This document shows positions 1-12,171 of a DNA stretch of 64,000 nt, in pieces (the first letter of the stretch is position 1; every line of letters begins with the position of its first letter). The DNA is from Pseudognaphalium luteoalbum (lineage: Eukaryota > Streptophyta > Magnoliopsida > Asterales > Asteraceae), in the NCBI GenBank assembly GCA_963422505.1, contig OY730193.1, positions 2,609,796 through 2,673,795 of the forward strand. Direction: 5' to 3'. The notes beneath the pieces are model-generated. The model saw nothing but the letters and a program-made list of their open reading frames with translations, was not told the DNA's origin and searched no databases. The translations under genes and the position numbers were made by a program.

Positions 1-771
1 ACCCACGATCACTATATTCACTTTTTAAGTTTTTATATATATTCTAAAAAAAGGAGTGAGCAGTAATTACGGGGATAGTTTGTTGCGTAGTAGAATGAAT
101 CTATTGCCGATTGTTGACTAGATACATACCTCATTGCAATAATTTTGTGATGTACTACGATATATGAGCAGTTGAGTTTGTTTTTGTTTCTTTTCTTTTT
201 GTCACCTAAATGATAAAAACGTACTAGCTAGTGCAATCGTATTCATGTCTATATAAAATTTGATTATATATACCTTGTATAGCTTGGATGTTATTATTAA
301 GCATCGAATAATTCATAGTTAAATAAATGTTCCTAAAAATCTTTTGATTGAGTTTACTAACAATTATGATATGTGTACTTTACGAAGAAAAACTCTTATG
401 GTATCACATGTTTTACGCATATTTGTAAAGAAAAGAGAAAATTTGATGCGAGACCAAATGTGGAGTATCTGGAGGCCTAAGATCATGTGATTGAGAGGGC
501 TGCACTGAAAATGCCATAACTTGGGCTTCGAGACTTCGTTTCAGGTCCATGAGCTGTCGATTCGAAGCTTGGACGAGGCCCACATCATGGTAAACGTAAA
601 CGATTGTTCGAGGCCTAAAAACGAATCCTAGAATAAGTTATGGGCTATTTTACGTTTTTTAATTTTATTTTGGACTCTTATTTTAGGCTTCGTGTTTGGC
701 CCGTTATATCTTTATGGCCCATTCGCATTTCTGCACCCTTTTTAGGGTTTCATGTTCCTCGATAACAATTT

Positions 772-809
<38 letters not shown>

Positions 810-1724
810 TTGTTGTTGTTGTGATAATCGGATTTTCTCTCAATTTTTGCTAGACAATTGAATTGAACTTTTTCCTAATAATAATATTCTTTTGAATCAA
901 CGTTTGTTGAAAGGGATTATACCTGAGTATTTCTTGAATCAAAAGGTTTAATTCGTGTTTGTTAATTTTATACTACATCAAAATTCTAAGGGATGATGTG
1001 TGAGAATAACAAAAGATCACAAAGACGACATATGTTATGACCCTCGAATTTTAGCATACGGATTACGGAGTTACACGCCCTTTTTACAATCGGTTTACAC
1101 CATCCGGTTTTAGACGGGCCTGGGCCTGGGCCTGATCCATGGATGTCAAAATTGTAAATCATCATTGCGGAGGTTTCCTGTATGCCTAGAAAATGGACCT
1201 ATTTTGGGCCTGGTTTCATTCAACTGGTTTTAACTTCTATTTTTTTTTTCCTTGTTCAACAGTTTGTTGTTTATTTAATACTATCGAGAAAACACTAAAT
1301 GTATTTCAATTTCAATACATTTCAGTTACAAGTTTCATTTGCTCTAAAGTAGATACAATTTTAGTATTTAGTAACACGACGTTTTAAAGAGAAAACTAAA
1401 GAATTACTTTGCATGGAAAAAATCTAGTTTAACTAGTGATAAAAGATTTAAATATATCATCAGTACAAAATAAAAAAGAAATAAACCCGCATTATGAGTT
1501 TTTCTAAATAAAAAAAAGAAATAAAACCTACTGTTTAAACATTTATGAATCTAAACGAAATACGCTAGACTAATACTTGTGGTGTAAATGCTAGAGCGGT
1601 TGTACCAATAATACGGCACGCTTAAATTATTATTGTTCATATACGCCTTTTAGGCTATTATATTCCATCTTCTATTATCATGTTATGATATACATGAAAA
1701 TGAAATAAATTTATATAAAAGATT
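1..1724. other. Non-coding 3' flank with possible degraded LTR fragment
   Basis: No credible gene is seen here; the short open frames have no recognisable domains. The stretch about 450-1000 has the look of a degraded LTR: mixed-GC text with repeated 'gggc' and 'ttcg' words, then an uninterrupted run of 35 T at 774-808 followed by GTT repeats. No TG...CA boundaries or target-site duplication could be found, so the LTR idea is weak. The right end adjoins the 3' end of the minus-strand E1-alpha gene and probably holds its 3' UTR. Confidence 0.35.
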
Positions 1725-4700
1725 TCATAATGGAATGTCCCTAGGAAAGTCTTGTGGGTGCCTTTGTATTGTTTGTCTAACCAATGTTTCTTGCTCCATT
1801 AAATTTGTAGGTAACTCCTTATATACATCTGTGAACATTTCTCTTAGTCCTGGTTTTTCTTCTTTTTCAGCTTCATCAATTGCATTTCTCACCTGTAAAT
1901 TATATTGTAACTATATATGTTAGACTTTATACTTACTTTTTGTGTGTGCTGAGTTTTCTTTAGTTATGATTTACCTGTTTCTTTAGGTTGATATGAAGGT
2001 CGGATTCTTCTTTGTTACTCCACCAACCTTTTCGCTCGACCCACCTTTTGAATCTCGTTATAGGTGAATGCACTGTTTTCCAGTGTTCGATTTCATCTAT
2101 CGACCGATACTTTGTGGAGTCATCAGATGTAGAGTGATGGCTTACTCTATATGTCATGGCCTAATATGAAATAAAACAGAACCCATGTACATTATGTTTC
2201 AAGTTAAAAGACTAACTAAACAAAATAACATTTAAAAGTGTACGTATATCAACCTCGATAAGTACAGGACGTTTTTCATTAATGGCCGTCTCACGTGCAC
2301 TACGAACCGCATTATAAACTGCAAGAGCATCGTTGCCGTCTACTCTTATGCTCGAAATTCCATATCCTTGACCTTTAACAACAATACCATCGCCTGCCAT
2401 ATGCAAAGGAAAATAAAGATATGTAACTGCTTTTGGAATAATTAGATGTGCCTAAATTGGCTAAACTGCATAGAGTTAGAACGCTTTTATCTAATGCAAT
2501 TAGGCCAGTGAAATAGAAAAGTTTGAAGTGAACAATTACTTCGAAACTGATCAGTGGCAGGAGTACTAATAGCCCATCCATTGTTGCGGCATATGAACAC
2601 AACAGGAGCACCCATAACCGCAGCAAAATTCAATGCAGCATGAAAATCCCCCTTCATTAAGTTACACGAATCCGTTAAAACATATTGATCATCATTCATC
2701 ATATAAAATTCCATATGATGAATGCAGAACAGAGAATTAATCATACTTACCTCACTTGAACTACCATCACCGAAATAGGCCACTACACACGAATCCCTTT
2801 TATCCATTTTTAACGAATACGCCATACCAACTGCCTGTGGGAGTTGTGTGCTGCAAGACAGAAGAATAACGATGAAATTTTTTCGTATACTAAGCCAAAT
2901 ATAAAAGAGCTAATGATCTGAAGTAGGATCAACGTCATAAAATAAAAACTCGCAATAACTAGTGACATACGCTAACGGAGATGAGATGGTGACATATTTA
3001 AGCTTCTTTGATCCATAATGAACCGGCATCTGTCTGCCTTTCCCATGGCCAGCATTGTTTCCGAAACACTGATTTGCAAAGTCTTGCAGCGTAAAACCAC
3101 GCCATAACAAAACTCCTGGCTCTCTATACTGCAACATTTGATGTCCAAAAAGGCCAATATATGTGAACGATTAACAGCATACATTGAGCTCTATATTAAA
3201 CTACTTGATTCGTACCAATGTAATGACTATAAATGACACTATAATAATAATAATGTCAAAGTTTAATCAAACCTGAGCCAATACTATATCGTCGGGGCTA
3301 AGTGCTGCAGCTGACGCAAAGTTAATCGCTTCCTCACCAAATGACGTCATATAAAACGACAATCTACCTTGCCTTTGCGCCTCATAAAGAAACTTATCCA
3401 TAGTTTGAAGGGTAACCATTCCGCTATACACTTTCAATGCAAGTTCTTTACTCATCTAATGATCATTTCATAGAACAATATATATTTTAAAAATTCGATT
3501 CACGTCAACTATATATAAAAAGTGAAAGGACAGAAAATGGTTACGTGTTTCGACATGGTAGACGAGACTTGATAACCATCTTCATCAAGAACACGATAAC
3601 ATTGCACCCTCTTTTCAGATGAACCAGGAATAAAGTTCATTTCGGATGTAAATCCAATCTTGCCACCTGGTAAATCCAAACCCTGTAGCGTCCAACAACG
3701 ATAATAATGATAATCAATATGATAGTTTCCATTATAAAGTTAAGTACTCTTAAATGTTTTTAATAAGTTTATCAACACAAAATTACATATTAATGGGGTC
3801 TTTAGCCCAAAAGTCAATTTTGACAAACGTTTTTAACCAAGTTTTTTTTCTAACTCTTCAATAATGAATAAACTTGAAAAATATGACCACTACGGATTCG
3901 GTCACCTTTGGCCTTCAATGTTTAATTGCATGATTTACAAAAATTTTAATTGCTCCACCACATGCATCAATTGCGACAAAGAAAATGTTTTTTTTATATT
4001 TTCTCTAGTTAAAAAACAAGGGATAATTATAACAAAATCAATAATTTTCTCAAAAAGTTTAAACAAATTACGCATAATGTTAAACATGCCTAATTGTATA
4101 GACATAAATTTATACATAACCATATAGTTTCTACCGCATCGATTCCACTAATTCTCCCTTCTTATATCTACTAAATCATTTTACAATATCCACCAATCAA
4201 ATCTTTGCGCCTAAATTTAGATATTTGATTATAGGTAGGCCAATTATTTTCCTTCTCATTAGGCCGTTAGCTACGTACGCCAACCAACAGATAGAAATAT
4301 AAATTGGGATGTTAAAATTCACATCTCATAAGTCAAATCCTTACAGCCTTCTACTTATTATTATTTATTATTTTCGAAATATTTCAAGTCATTTTCACTT
4401 ATTTATTAAAAGGGAAAATGGCCAAGAAGACAACAAAGTCTACGTGATCGATCTAAGACACACCACCAACAGCAAGAAGTCAAAAAACAAATTAATGAAA
4501 ACAACAAAAAGCCTAGACTCAGAATATTATGCTCCCTCATGAACCAAAAAAACCCGCCCTCGACCGCTAATCCAACAATTCCATACTACACCCAAAACTC
4601 GTGCAACTACAAGAACTGAAGTATCAGCTCAGCGTCACGTCAAAACTTCTTCAAAATGATCGAACATTGTCAATGTTGGATTGAAGAACTGAACTTCTAG

Positions 4701-5864
4701 GCCCTACATTTACCGATAATACGTTTATTATATACCCAAAATAAAATAAAAATAAAGGGAATAAAATGGGACCACCCTCATCTGTCTCCACACGGACGAA
4801 GTATACAAGGATGCCTCAAAGACTGAATGGTGCCTGTGGGCGTTATATTTGAGACGCAAAAGAAGGAGCCATTGGAAGCCGTCCAAGAAATCCGCTTGCC
4901 GGAAAGAGATTCTTTGTGGAATACGGGGAAAGGATCTTCTTTCTCAATAGTCATTATATTCATAATAATATATTATTGTCAAAAATATTATACAATCTTA
5001 AATTTCTAATATGTTACTTAGTTCTGTATGAATTTGAGGACAAATGGACAAAAAGTTATTGATGGGTACGTCAATGCAACTCAACCGTTCCATATGTCCA
5101 AAAACTTTACACGTTTTAACCTGTTAACTCGATCATTACTACATCTCCACTTGTTATGCAACCAGTACACGCGCAAATTAAGTTGTGAATCTTGTTAGGG
5201 ACGAAGTCACGTTGAAGGTAGGTAGAAGTTGCTACGGGTCATTCGCTATGTAGTGTAAATTTCTTATAAACAATTGCACTTTTAGCTGCATTCTTCGTTT
5301 GTGCTACGCGTTTAAAAAAATTGAGATACTTTTGCTACGGGTCACTCTAAATCCTGGATCCGCCACCGAATGTTGTTGATGTTTGTAAGATCTAGTTGAT
5401 GTAGTCATGTAACTGATCATGACCTCAAAAAAGTAAAGCTAACCGAATAACCAATTTGTCACAAGACTTCATGCACAAAAATAAATAACTAGAATTGTAC
5501 TTTTTGCTCGACCAAAATGCCAAAAGAGTAATTAAGATAGTAAAAGCGCATGCTTTTTTGTCAATAAACTAGCTAAACGCTGGTATACCTGATTTTCTTG
5601 ATCGAAAGTTGATTTCTCATCATCGTCAGATAATATATGTTCTCTTGCAGCTTCCATGGAGTTGTAACGTCGAGCCCCGAATAAGGCGGATGATCGAAAT
5701 CCAAAAGAGTGTTTTCCATTAATCCCACAATCCTTACTTGATAAGATTGAGTTACCAACGAGAAAAGAAACTGAAGATGCCGAAATGGTTCTATTAAGGC
5801 CTATAATTGTCTTGAAATACTTAGCACTTCCTCTTCTTGTCATCCGTATTAGTGACATGCTCAT
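1725..5864 (-). CDS. BCKDHA: 2-oxoisovalerate dehydrogenase E1-alpha subunit, mitochondrial
   Basis: E1-alpha of the branched-chain 2-oxoacid dehydrogenase complex, which uses thiamine diphosphate to decarboxylate the keto acids of Val, Leu and Ile in the mitochondrial matrix. Nine exons on the minus strand: 5864-5589, 3682-3545, 3455-3273, 3128-2971, 2850-2751, 2651-2540, 2393-2254, 2160-1975, 1892-1725. All junctions are GT/AG and in phase, giving 486 aa, close to the usual plant length of about 470. The N-terminus (MSMSLIRMTRRGS) is basic and hydroxylated, as in a mitochondrial presequence; 5864 is the first in-frame ATG. The thiamine-diphosphate signature runs from GDG (residues 279-281) to NN (308-309). 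YREPGVLLWRGF and the phosphorylation loop HHSTSDDST (377-385) are clear. Oddity: the loop reads VSHHST where the family has V/IGHHST. Exon 6 uses an AAG acceptor. Intron 1 (1.9 kb) carries a small hAT MITE. The E1-beta partner is not in the window. Confidence 0.95.
5196..5368. mobile_element. Small hAT-like MITE in intron 1 of the E1-alpha gene
   Basis: A 173-bp element. The left end reads TAGGGACGAAGTCA and the right end, reverse-complemented, reads CGGTGGCGGATCCAGG, a degenerate inverted pair of the common plant 'GGGGCGGATCCAGG' hAT MITE type. The flanks carry an 8-bp target duplication with one mismatch, AATCTTGT (5188-5195) and AATGTTGT (5369-5376). The word GCTACGGGTCA occurs twice inside. 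It has no coding capacity. Confidence 0.6.
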
Positions 5865-5922
5865 TTTGATTTTTTCAAGAGAGAGAGAGATAGATGAAGA
5901 TGGTAACAATACACCTATCAAT

Positions 5923-5960
<38 letters not shown>

Positions 5961-6197
5961 GTGTATATTTTGAGTATCACAAAAAAAATTATTGGTATAG
6001 AAATTTCTTTAGACAAATAAATGTCACCTAATTAATTAATCTAAACAAGAACTATTTAGTTACTGTGTTTAGCTTGACCGATTGAAATCACCAATGTTTT
6101 TTCACGCAATTTGTATGACTAGCTCGTTTATCCAAACAGGTTAGAGGCCGGTCAAACACACTAGACGAGTCAATCAGGTGAAAAGTTTCAATTGTAA
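5865..6197. other. 5' flank of the E1-alpha gene with (AT)n
   Basis: Upstream (on the minus strand) of the E1-alpha start. It includes a GA-rich stretch (about 5878-5892) and an AT dinucleotide tract at about 5924-5957, probably within the promoter or 5' UTR. No gene is seen. Confidence 0.5.
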
Positions 6198-8184
6198 GAC
6201 CGCTCCTAACAGTGACATGGACTGACGCATCTGTTTTTGCCAAATCTGCATCACGTCAGCAGTTTTCAAAACTGACATTACACTGTCAACGGTGAACACA
6301 CTTCACTTTCTTCTGAACCCCACGAACTATTTACTTTATTTATTTAAAACACAAAATTAAATAAACATTTTTATTAAAATAAAAAATATTACATTAATTC
6401 AAAATAAAACATTACAATTCCAAAAAAGTACATTGATTGAAAATAATAAAAAAGTTTAGTCGTCTACTCCGAAAACGTCCGGATATTCGTCTTCATTTTT
6501 GTTTTCTTTTTCGTACGAAACGTTGACTTGGAATGAACACGAACCCGATCCGTGATCAAAAACCGTTTTTAATCCGACTCATAATCATCAACACGGTTTT
6601 CCGCACCTCTTCGAGCAATTTTTTCTCCTTACCTTTAAGACCCTTCGGTATTTTTGTATATAGTATTTTCCACGATTCAAAGATAGTTTTATTGGTAGAA
6701 CTTTTGTCGATCGTGGCCATTGTTCTTTGTTTTACTTCCGCGTATCTTATATTTGCTAGAAGTTCCTGTTCTTTCAAAGTGCGCGAAAACGTAGCCGAAT
6801 CACTCGAACCTGGAATTCTTTAACTTTTTCTTGATTGAGCACGATCGGGCAGTCGACGAATTTGGTCATTTTGAAACAACGTTTCCATGTTAGTCGTAAG
6901 AGATTTGAATGATGACATATCACACCAAGATTTATCGGTTTTGGGGGTCAGGTTGATGTGTATGTCGGTTGGCCATGACCCCCTCATCCGTATACAACTT
7001 CAGATAGTGTTTGAGCACATCCCAACATTTCTGGTATATGAAATTGTGTTTTTGTTGGGACTTAAATAAGTCATAACACGCGCCAACAATGTCTTTTTTT
7101 ATTTCCCGCTCTCGAATGAGGGTCGGTAACATTTCTATAGATTGCGATGAAAATTTTGACGCCATGAGGAATTTTATTCCACTTTCCTTGAATTTGGCTC
7201 AAAGTACGTTTACGGTTGCCACCGAATTTTATAGTTGATTAACACTTTATCCCAAAAAGCTTCCAAGCTTTGTGAAATTCCTTTCTTTGACTTTTCGGAT
7301 ATGAGAACCCACCGTTGCGACAATATAACTGCCTCCTCCTCCGTCCATCTCGATCAATTGTACCCTTTTTCCTTTCTTTCCTACAGGTTCTGGTTCGACT
7401 TCGAGTGGAGTGTTTATGTTTCTGAATTGTGGATAGTTAATTGGAGTTTGTGGAAATAAAGAGAAAGCCAATAATGCTTGTTGTTGAAAAAATTGTGGGT
7501 TTTCAAAAGGCGCGAGAGATTGAAGTAATGGAACATATGGTGAGTAAGGTTGGTAATTTTGGTAAGGTTGATAATGTTGGTATGGTGTAGGGAGATGTGA
7601 GTATGTTGCAAACTCGAGCGGTTGACTCGGTAAAGAGTTGCTCGATTGAGCAGAAGACAAACCCGTTGGTGAAGTTGGATTCGGGTGAACATTCGGTATG
7701 GGATTATTTATCAAATTGCTCCACATATCGTTTTATTGTGATGTAGGCGGGTAAGTATTTTTAGATTGATTTGTTCTCATTTTTGTAGTTGAGTATGAAG
7801 TTGTATTTATGTATGGAAGTTGGATTTGTGTATGGAAGTTGTTGTGTATAGGTTGTGTATGAAATTAGTAATATGTACTGTGAAAAAAGGAGATGATTTG
7901 TAGTTGTAGTGAAAAAATTTGTGTATGAAGTGGGTATTTATACAGTATAAAAATAAAATAGTTACCGAGTTTGAAAAAAAAAGTTTTTTTTACCGTTTGA
8001 GGCCAACAGTTAAATTTTTTATGCTTATAGCCGTTAACTACCAAAAATATAAAGTGACCCTACACATTGCCTCTCTCCTGCGTCGCGAAACTGACACCCC
8101 CGGCCGACGGAGGCAACCGACAACCCCGTTCTAATGGCGTCGGTTGCAACTGATGTTCGGCGAAAACAACCGTTGGGACAAGTC
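6198..8184 (-). mobile_element. PIF/Harbinger-type DNA transposon, non-autonomous (about 2 kb)
   Basis: The left end starts GACCGCTCCTAACAGTG after TAA (6195-6197). The right end, reverse-complemented, reads GACTTGTCCCAACGGTT and is followed by TAA (8185-8187). The ends match imperfectly (GAC..xTCC.AAC.GT) and the 3-bp TAA duplication is the PIF/Harbinger hallmark. The interior holds remains of a Myb/SANT-like accessory gene on the minus strand but no DDE transposase reading frame, so this looks like a deletion derivative. Boundaries rest on my own alignment of the ends. Confidence 0.65.
6540..7726 (-). pseudogene. Myb/SANT-like (NAM-associated) Harbinger accessory gene, broken
   Basis: Pieces of the plant PIF/Harbinger Myb-like protein are seen in several frames. 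From 7726 down there is a Pro/Gln/Tyr-rich N-terminal region (SYHLPTPYQHYQPYQ-like). At about 7370-7200 a SANT helix block reads SRWTEEEAVILSQRWVLIS then AFWDKVLINY, but it is in a different frame and just after a stop codon. At 7165-6932 there is a segment with HNFIYQKCWDVLKHY, and at 6777-6556 the C-terminal MKEQELLANIRYAEVKQR typical of the NAM-associated domain. At least one stop and one frame change separate these parts, so it is not functional. It lies inside the 6198-8184 element. Confidence 0.7.
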
Positions 8185-8897
8185 TAAGTAACACTGGTTG
8201 GTGCAGTTGGGTTCAACCCGACCATGAGCCGTTATCAAACATGTTACAACCCATTTGACCAATTACATCCGACACTAATTAATTGTTTGATTTTTATGTT
8301 GTGTTCATGTATAGAGTTGAGAATTTTTATGTTTAGCGTGCTGTAATTATATTGTCTAGAACAAACACCCAAGTAGATTAGTGAATATATGAATTTGTAA
8401 TTGAAAAGTCTTTTTCTTAGTTAAAAAGATGATCCGCTTTTACTATAAAAGTAAACTAACATAGCTTTCACCTTAAAATTTTGACGAATATATATATAAT
8501 GCGAAATTAATGATAATATATTGATGCATATACGACTATTTAACCAATAAATAAAAGCACGTGGTCCATGGCTCCATGCGGCATTCAATTGTGTAGAAAT
8601 CCTCTGAGATTAGGAAAATGTTAATTAACTTATTTTAGACAACATAAATTAAATTATGCTGTAAAATGCGACTCAAACTTTGGTGCTTGAGAACACACTT
8701 GACGACTTCTAAAAGGCATTATTTGAAAATTGAGAGGCTTAATCGATAATCAATTTAATTTTTAGATTCAATTTTTAACGAATTAAACTAACTAGGGATA
8801 GGACAAATTAAACCATATACGTAGTATATCAGTTGAAGGTGTTGTTCTTTAAATAATACGTAATATATTTCTTCGATCGTGTTCTTCTTAACTATTA
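8185..8897. other. Intergenic, no gene seen
   Basis: AT-rich sequence between the Harbinger element and the interrupted Stowaway MITE. I see no open frame with protein-like composition, RNA gene or repeat boundary. Confidence 0.5.
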
Positions 8898-10389
8898 TTA
8901 CCACTGTTCCAAAAAATTTGTTCAGTTTTAATTTTCTAAAATCTTTCTTTTTCAACTTTTACCTTAAATATTTTTATTTGTATTACATAATAATTGATGA
9001 AAATTATACCAATAAAAATACATTTACTCTATTACATTTACCGGTAAATCTACTATTACTAACCTATTCACAACTCACCAATTACTATACCAACTCAAAC
9101 AAAAATAATAAATAAAATCATGGATATCCATAGTTTCTATTTATGTAATGCTTTTACAACTTAATTTATAATGGTATTATACCAAGTCAAAGAAAATTTA
9201 AATAATAAATTAAATGATGGACATCCATATTTTCTATTTATGTAATACTTTTACAACTTAATTTAAAATAGTAGTAATAAAAAACAAAAATACAAACACA
9301 ATCATACATGCCTAATAACATTTAAAAGAGAAAACTATTAACTTTTTGAAATGAAATTTTAGAAACGTACTAAATATAAGATATAGTTATAATTATTATA
9401 TTGATATATATGACTATTATCAATATAGTCAAATGCAAATCATCTCGAGGCTTCAAGCGCATCCAAGCAATTGATATCCGATTGAAGCATAGAAATAAAT
9501 TATATTGTAACCTCTTGCAAAATGAGTTGATTTATCTTAAACAAATCACCTAGAGACTTTAAATACTACAAAAGAAGGTTTAATACACAAAATGTGGTTA
9601 TTCGGTATGTTATAAGAACTTAATCCATTAAAAATGATGTTTACTATTTAAATTGTAATCTTTTGCAAAGTGAGTTGATTATATTTTAAACAAATCAACT
9701 ATAGACTTAAAATACTACTACTAAAAACTGTTTAATACAAAAAGTGTGGTTATAAGGTATGCTGTAAGGACTAAATTAGACTTATAATACTACCAAAAAA
9801 AATCAATACAAAAAAATGTGGTTATAAGGTATGTAATAAGAACTAAATCGATTAAAAATGTTATTTAACATTTAAACTCAAAATATAGAGTTTTTAAGTT
9901 CTTGAAACTTTATATAATTATGATATGTTGAGTGTTTTCCGTCACAAGTTTAATAAATCAATTTAATGGCTTAAAATTGATTTTAGACAGAATTCATGGA
10001 TAAATCAATTAAAAGCACGGTGCATATTTAAATTGACTATTCAATTGGGTACAAATTTTTAACAAAAAGAATAATCAAATTTCATCGAATTGAGAAAGTC
10101 AAAACCTATATCAATAAATATTCATTACTATAGCGCCTTAAAAATGAAATTCTTCTACATTTTGAGTTCCGTAAAATGAGTAAACAACTTAAAATAGGAC
10201 TACTTCGTGCGTCTAAAAATATATATTTTTCCGCAACGTGCGGGTGAAAAAAACTCGTTTAAAATATAATTGATTTATATATTTTGTATCAACTATTATA
10301 TAACACAAAGAAAAATATTAATGATCAAAGTTGAAAAGAAATAATTTATAAAAAGTTAAAACTGTACAATAGTTTTGAGACGGAGGTAG
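8898..10389. mobile_element. Stowaway (Tc1/Mariner) MITE interrupted by a 1.2-kb insert
   Basis: The two arms, 8898-9026 and 10258-10389, are inverted halves of one Stowaway MITE. The outer ends read TTACCACTGTTCC and (reverse complement) CTACCTCCGTCTC, each next to a TA dinucleotide (8896-8897, 10390-10391). Both arms align along their length, including the central part, with the intact copy at 59263-59518. Without the insert the element would be about 261 bp, against 256 bp for that copy. Confidence 0.75.
9027..10257 (+). mobile_element. Helitron-like non-autonomous insert within the Stowaway MITE
   Basis: A 1.23-kb insert that splits the MITE at its centre. The left end reads CTCTATTAC, similar to the Helitron 5' TCTMTAYTA start. 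Near the right end is a perfect 5-bp-stem hairpin CCGCAACGTGCGG (10231-10243), then 10 bases later CTCG followed by T. Helitron 3' ends are a hairpin followed by CTRR and T, so this is one base off CTAG. The left host base is A and the right is T, as expected. Internally there are two copies of a 'gga(t/c)atccat...tctatttatgtaat' block (9120, 9220) and three copies of a block with 'tgtggttat..ggtatg' (about 9590, 9740, 9820). No coding region. Confidence 0.45.
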
Positions 10390-11390
10390 TATAATTAACT
10401 TTAAATAGTTAGTAATTAAAATCTGGCCCTTACGACTAGATATGTATTATATGTAGTAACGATCATTTGTAGATCTATGTTGTACGTACTGTTAAGGGGG
10501 CACGGACATATTTTCACCGTTTGTCACGTTATAACAATTTGTGGTACACAATATCTAAATGATTTGACCACAATACATGAATATTCTTGCCCAACATAAG
10601 GTAGTCAAAAACTCATAATGCATGGTCAACTAAAAGGTGCAAACTCTATAATAAAATATATATATATAATCGATCGAGGAGCACACGAATTACACGTTGA
10701 TTAATAAATATGAAGTACACACAACAATAGAATATTATTTATGTTATTAGACTATAAATGAAATTCAATGAAATGAATTCTTCAAGTTATCAAAACCAAG
10801 TGATTTAAAAGTTTGGTTGACTCGTAGCAGCCATTTTATAGTTCTTTTATTACTTTATATACCCCATCTTATTAAGTTATTATTATTCAATATATTACAC
10901 TTATGTAATAACATTAATAAAATCAAGTGAAACAATTAATAATCCATTTGTAAATATATAGATCAGTTACATTGGCGTGGATTGATCAGTTTACAGTGAA
11001 CCGTTATCTTAGTTCACTTTTTTATAACTTAAATGGCAAATTAGTTGATCGTAGGAAAATGAGTGCATGTTTAATTTGTAGAATTAAATATGGATTTAAA
11101 TACGGAATTGGTAAATATGAAAAATTGATTGAATGAGATTAAGATAGTCCAAAAAAAAAAATCAGTCAACCAGAAAATTAAGCAAAATTTTAGGTCAGTA
11201 TAAGTACGCCTATATAACATCAATCTTAAATGAACTAAATTGGTATTAATATAAATCGAGATGTGTTCGGCATAAGGATTTTAGAGGATTTTGACAAATT
11301 GAGCTTTTAGTTATTCAAAATCTCAATCTATAGAATATATTATTCAAAAATGAATCGCCTAGTTATTAGCAAATATAACTTAGATCATAA
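10390..11390. other. Intergenic, no gene seen
   Basis: Strongly AT-rich. I see no coding frame, RNA gene or clear element boundary. The right end carries TAA (11388-11390), the target duplication of the Tourist MITE that follows. Confidence 0.5.
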
Positions 11391-11410
11391 GACCATTCCC
11401 ATCGGGGTTG

Positions 11411-12171
11411 TGTTAAAGAGGTCCTATCGTTGATACGCATATATTGATGCGTACCCGGGATCTGATTACTATAATACAAGTGCGGACTCCTCGTAAGCTA
11501 GTCATTGAGATTATAAATAATATGCGAACGATAATGAACTGAATAACAAACACAATACAAATATGAATAGGAGATAAATACTTTGGTAAAATAAATCATT
11601 CATTAATAAATCAATCAATTACAATAACCTAATGATTACAATACCAAAGGAGTATACGTCTAAGTTAATCCTAGATTAAAACTAACCTTCGATTAACATC
11701 AAGACTAGCCTAAGATATGCCTATATCATATCTTTTGCTTGCGATAATTATTATCGATAAAAAATAATCTTTGATATAAAATCTTCGCGCGCGAAACCAA
11801 TTCGTATGAAGCTACATGTTTGGCCGACTCACTTTTTGCCAATATCAATAAGTGAGTTCGCTATATGCACTTCGCTATATGCACATGTTTTGCCGACCTC
11901 AATATTGTTCTTGTTTTTCACCCCTTCTACGTACATACATATGACATACATAAATGTCATTCCATCGTTCACCCTAATAATGATGGGCTTCGGCCCAAAC
12001 TCTTTCAACTCGCACCGCCATAACTCAAGCCGCAACATATGTATATATAATATTTTCTTGGGCTTGGATACTCGGGGCTTTCGCTATTTTATCTAGCTTA
12101 ATAACGATTACATTTTATATTAACGAATACTAATTATCTATGAATCTGTTGTCACAAAACATGTCTCAACA
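11411..12171 (-). repeat. 3' LTR (left copy) of the minus-strand retrotransposon
   Basis: 761 bp, direct repeat of 14769-15514. Holds a duplicated 'cttcgctatatgcac' around 11868-11885 that the other LTR lacks. Confidence 0.85.

Noticed and set aside
3864..4127. Open frame of 87 codons in E1-alpha intron 1
   Set aside because: AT-rich, no domain, also open on the other strand, and lies between well-supported exons.
8879..9115. Open frame rich in Phe, Tyr and Asn
   Set aside because: It is the translation of a Stowaway MITE arm and insert edge; the same pattern occurs in the MITE at 59263.
11806..12096. 96-codon frame repeated at about 15164-15476
   Set aside because: It lies wholly in the two LTR copies, which explains the repetition; no protein family fits.
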